This document shows, piece after piece, positions 62,263-64,000 of a stretch of DNA of 64,000 bases; the first letter of the stretch is position 1; every line of letters starts with the position of its first letter. Source of the stretch: an uncultured Methylocystaceae bacterium (lineage in GTDB: Bacteria > Pseudomonadota > Alphaproteobacteria > Rhizobiales > Beijerinckiaceae); NCBI GenBank assembly GCA_937870755.1, contig CALMZV010000146.1, forward strand, positions 62,001 through 126,000, read 5' to 3'. The position numbers and the translations under genes were made by a program. The notes under the pieces are model-generated. The model was given only the letters and a program-made list of their open reading frames with translations. It made no database searches and was not told where the DNA came from.

Positions 62263-63324
62263 ATGTCCCCGCGGCAGCGCCCCCTCTCCTTGAGCGAACG
62301 ATCGCGGCTCGACCCGTTCGTCGTCGCCACCGGCGACGCCAGTCCGCGCGACCAGCGCGATCTGATGGAGCGGCCCTTCTTCTCGCTCGCCAAGGCCAAG
62401 CGCACCTCACCGATCCACTACGAAGCCGGCGACGTCCGCGTCGAAGTCTTCGCGGTCCCCGAGCATGGCATGGCGACCATCTGGGACGCCGATATCCTGA
62501 TCTGGGCCGCGAGCCAGATCGTCGAGGCCGCAAACCTCGGCTTCCAAACGTCACGCTTCCTGCGCTTCACGCCGTATCAACTCCTGACCGCCATCGGGCG
62601 CCAGACCGGATCGCGCGACTATCGGCTCCTCAAAGGCGCGCTGGCGCGCCTTCAGTCCACAGTCATCCGCACCACGATCCGCAACGGCGAGCATTGGCGG
62701 CGTCAGCAATTCTCCTGGATCAACGAGTGGGGGGAATGCACGACGCGCGACGGCCGCGTGGAGGGCATGGAATTCGTCCTGCCCGACTGGCTCTATCGCG
62801 GTGTCATTGACCGCTCGCTCGTCCTCGCCATCGATCCCGCCTATTTCCGACTGACCGGCGGCATCGAGCGCTGGCTCTATCGGGTCGCCCGCAAGCATGC
62901 CGGCCGTCAGCCAGCGGGCTGGACCTTCGAAATCGCGCACCTGCACTCCAAATCGGGCAGCCAGGCGCGTGTTTCCGACTTTGCCATCGACATCCGCCGC
63001 ATCGTCGCCCGCCAGCCGCTGCCCGGCTATCGCTTGGCTCTAGAGCGCGCCGGTCGTCAGGAACGCCTGCACATCCGCCCCATCAATTTGTCCACAGGCC
63101 CTGTGGATGGCGCTGTGGATGCGTTCGGGACTTCGGGCGCAAATGGTATCGGGATTTCGGGCGCAGCCGCCTCGGGACTTCGGGCGCGCGGATCGCAACT
63201 AACCCTCTGGCCTGAAACGGCGATTCCGAGCCTTAACTTAGAGTCTAACAAGGAATCTAACTTCTTGTTGGAGCGGGGCGACGGTGGAAAACCACCCTGC
63301 GGCCGACGGAGCGCGCGGTCATGA
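62263..63324 (+). CDS. Replication initiator protein A (RepA/Prgo-like)
   Basis: The 353-residue protein has the RPA domain: FVVATGDASPRDQRDLMERPFFSLAKAKRTSPIHYEAGDVRVEVFAVPEHGMATIWDADILIWA, then winged-helix segments to about residue 265, and a tail rich in Gly and Ser. ATG 62263 is preferred, 11 nt after the previous stop; ATG 62188, overlapping the previous gene, is also possible. It probably initiates replication of the excised circle. Its stop overlaps the parA start (ATGA). Confidence 0.9.
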   Translation: MSPRQRPLSLSERSRLDPFVVATGDASPRDQRDLMERPFFSLAKAKRTSPIHYEAGDVRVEVFAVPEHGMATIWDADILIWAASQIVEAANLGFQTSRFLRFTPYQLLTAIGRQTGSRDYRLLKGALARLQSTVIRTTIRNGEHWRRQQFSWINEWGECTTRDGRVEGMEFVLPDWLYRGVIDRSLVLAIDPAYFRLTGGIERWLYRVARKHAGRQPAGWTFEIAHLHSKSGSQARVSDFAIDIRRIVARQPLPGYRLALERAGRQERLHIRPINLSTGPVDGAVDAFGTSGANGIGISGAAASGLRARGSQLTLWPETAIPSLNLESNKESNFLLERGDGGKPPCGRRSARS

Positions 63325-63959
63325 TCGTCGCGTTGCTCAATCAGAAAGGCGGCGTCGGCAAAACGACGCTCGCCCTCCATCTCGCCGGCGAATGGGCGAA
63401 CCGCGATCAACGCGTCATACTCATCGATGCCGATCCGCAGGGTTCCGCACTCGACTGGTCCGAAGCGCGCGCCCGTGAAGGCCTGCCCCGCCGGTTCGCC
63501 GTCATCGGACTGGCGCGCGACACCTTGCACCGCGAAGCGCCCGAACTGGCGCGCGGCGCCGATCATGTGGTGATCGATGGTCCCCCGCGCGTCGCCGGCC
63601 TCATGCGCTCGGCCCTGCTCGCCGCCGATCTCGTCCTCATCCCGGTTCAGCCGTCGCCCTTCGACGGATGGGGGTCGGCCGAGATGCTGGCGCTGCTCCG
63701 CGAAGCACGCCTGTTCCGCCCGTCGCTTGTCGCCCGGTTCGTGCTCAACCGCTGTGGCGCGCGCACCATCATCGCACGCGAGACCGCCAAGGCGCTCGCC
63801 GAACACGATCCGCCGGTGCTGGCTAGCGCGATCGGCCAACGCGTCGGCTTCGCGGATGCCGCGCAATCCGGCCGCCTGATCTCGGAGCTCGATGGCCAGC
63901 GTGCCGGTGCGCGCGAGATCACAGCGCTCTGCGCCGAAGTTGGAAGGCTCGCACCATGA
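63321..63959 (+). CDS. parA: ParA family partition ATPase
   Basis: The 212-residue protein has the deviant Walker A KGGVGKTT (residues 9-16), the switch motif IDADPQGSALDWS and HVVIDGPPRVAG. It is a short ParA of the type found next to RepA in ICEs. It probably partitions the excised element or positions it, perhaps with the ParB at 45771. It overlaps both neighbours by 4 nt. Confidence 0.95.
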   Translation: MIVALLNQKGGVGKTTLALHLAGEWANRDQRVILIDADPQGSALDWSEARAREGLPRRFAVIGLARDTLHREAPELARGADHVVIDGPPRVAGLMRSALLAADLVLIPVQPSPFDGWGSAEMLALLREARLFRPSLVARFVLNRCGARTIIARETAKALAEHDPPVLASAIGQRVGFADAAQSGRLISELDGQRAGAREITALCAEVGRLAP

Positions 63960-64000
63960 CCAGGCGCAGCTTCGCCGCACGGCCCGGCGACCCGGACAAC
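63956..64000 (+). CDS. Start of the gene after parA, cut by the window edge
   Basis: ATG 63956 overlaps the parA stop (ATGA) and opens MTRRSFAARPGDPDN before the window ends. In related elements a small StbC/partition-type gene follows parA. Only 15 residues are seen. Confidence 0.6.
   Translation, partial: MTRRSFAARPGDPDN

Noticed and set aside
63057-63980. 307-codon minus-strand frame over parA
   Set aside because: Antisense of parA; no independent support.

Overview
The window is GC-rich DNA from an alphaproteobacterium, most likely of the order Hyphomicrobiales (Rhizobiales). The evidence is the radA-cvpA-purF-SDR gene order, the overall codon use and the type of mobile element present. 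I cannot name a genus. No rRNA, tRNA, CRISPR array or IS transposase was seen.

Positions 1-24,043 are ordinary chromosome with dense short operons: a glycine-zipper protein (cut by the left edge), aspS, a gamma carbonic anhydrase, a copC/outer-membrane pair, two tandem pirins, radA, cvpA, purF, der, a CoA-transferase, an AraC regulator, three short-chain dehydrogenases and small enzymes. Oddities here are a der gene that can only start at CTG, a decayed EAL-domain fragment, and two short tandem repeats.

At 24,044-24,061 the minus strand reads T-I-E-W-E-stop, the 3' end of guaA (GMP synthetase), with no guaA gene attached. The 3' end of guaA is a known integration site for genomic islands. 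Everything to its right looks like an integrative and conjugative element (ICE) that runs past the right edge. No integrase, relaxase or type IV secretion genes lie in the window.

The left arm of the element (24.1-44.4 kb) is a defence island. A minus-strand operon encodes a WYL regulator of the BrxR/CapW type, an SNF2 helicase with a DUF3883-like tail, a large GHKL (sacsin/HSP90-like) ATPase, a DUF1156 DNA methyltransferase, a DUF499 ATPase with a HEPN motif, and a 50-residue protein. The helicase-methylase-ATPase core resembles the Hma system; the GHKL protein and the tiny last gene are additions. A DUF2188 gene and the anti-phage operon qatABCD run divergently on the plus strand. An inverted repeat between the two operons could let one WYL repressor control both.

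The middle (44.6-60 kb) is ICE backbone: ArdC-type antirestriction protein, ParB, two conserved hypotheticals, a methyltransferase-strawberry-notch helicase fusion, a Toprim protein, a DUF2493 protein and a DUF736 protein. ardC, parB and, less exactly, the helicase gene share a structured leader with a compensatory base change. A three-gene minus-strand cassette of nuclease-like proteins (55.9-58.1 kb) is inserted here and may be an undescribed restriction or defence module.

The right end (60.3-64.0 kb) looks like the excision and transfer control region of rhizobial ICEs. It has an XRE regulator whose start lies in a perfect 20-bp palindrome, a small DUF2285 protein like QseM, and a DUF6499/DUF2285 pair separated by a +1 frameshift exactly as FseA of ICEMlSymR7A is built. 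Then come an excisionase-like protein, a RepA-type initiator and ParA, matching the rdfS-prgo-parA order.
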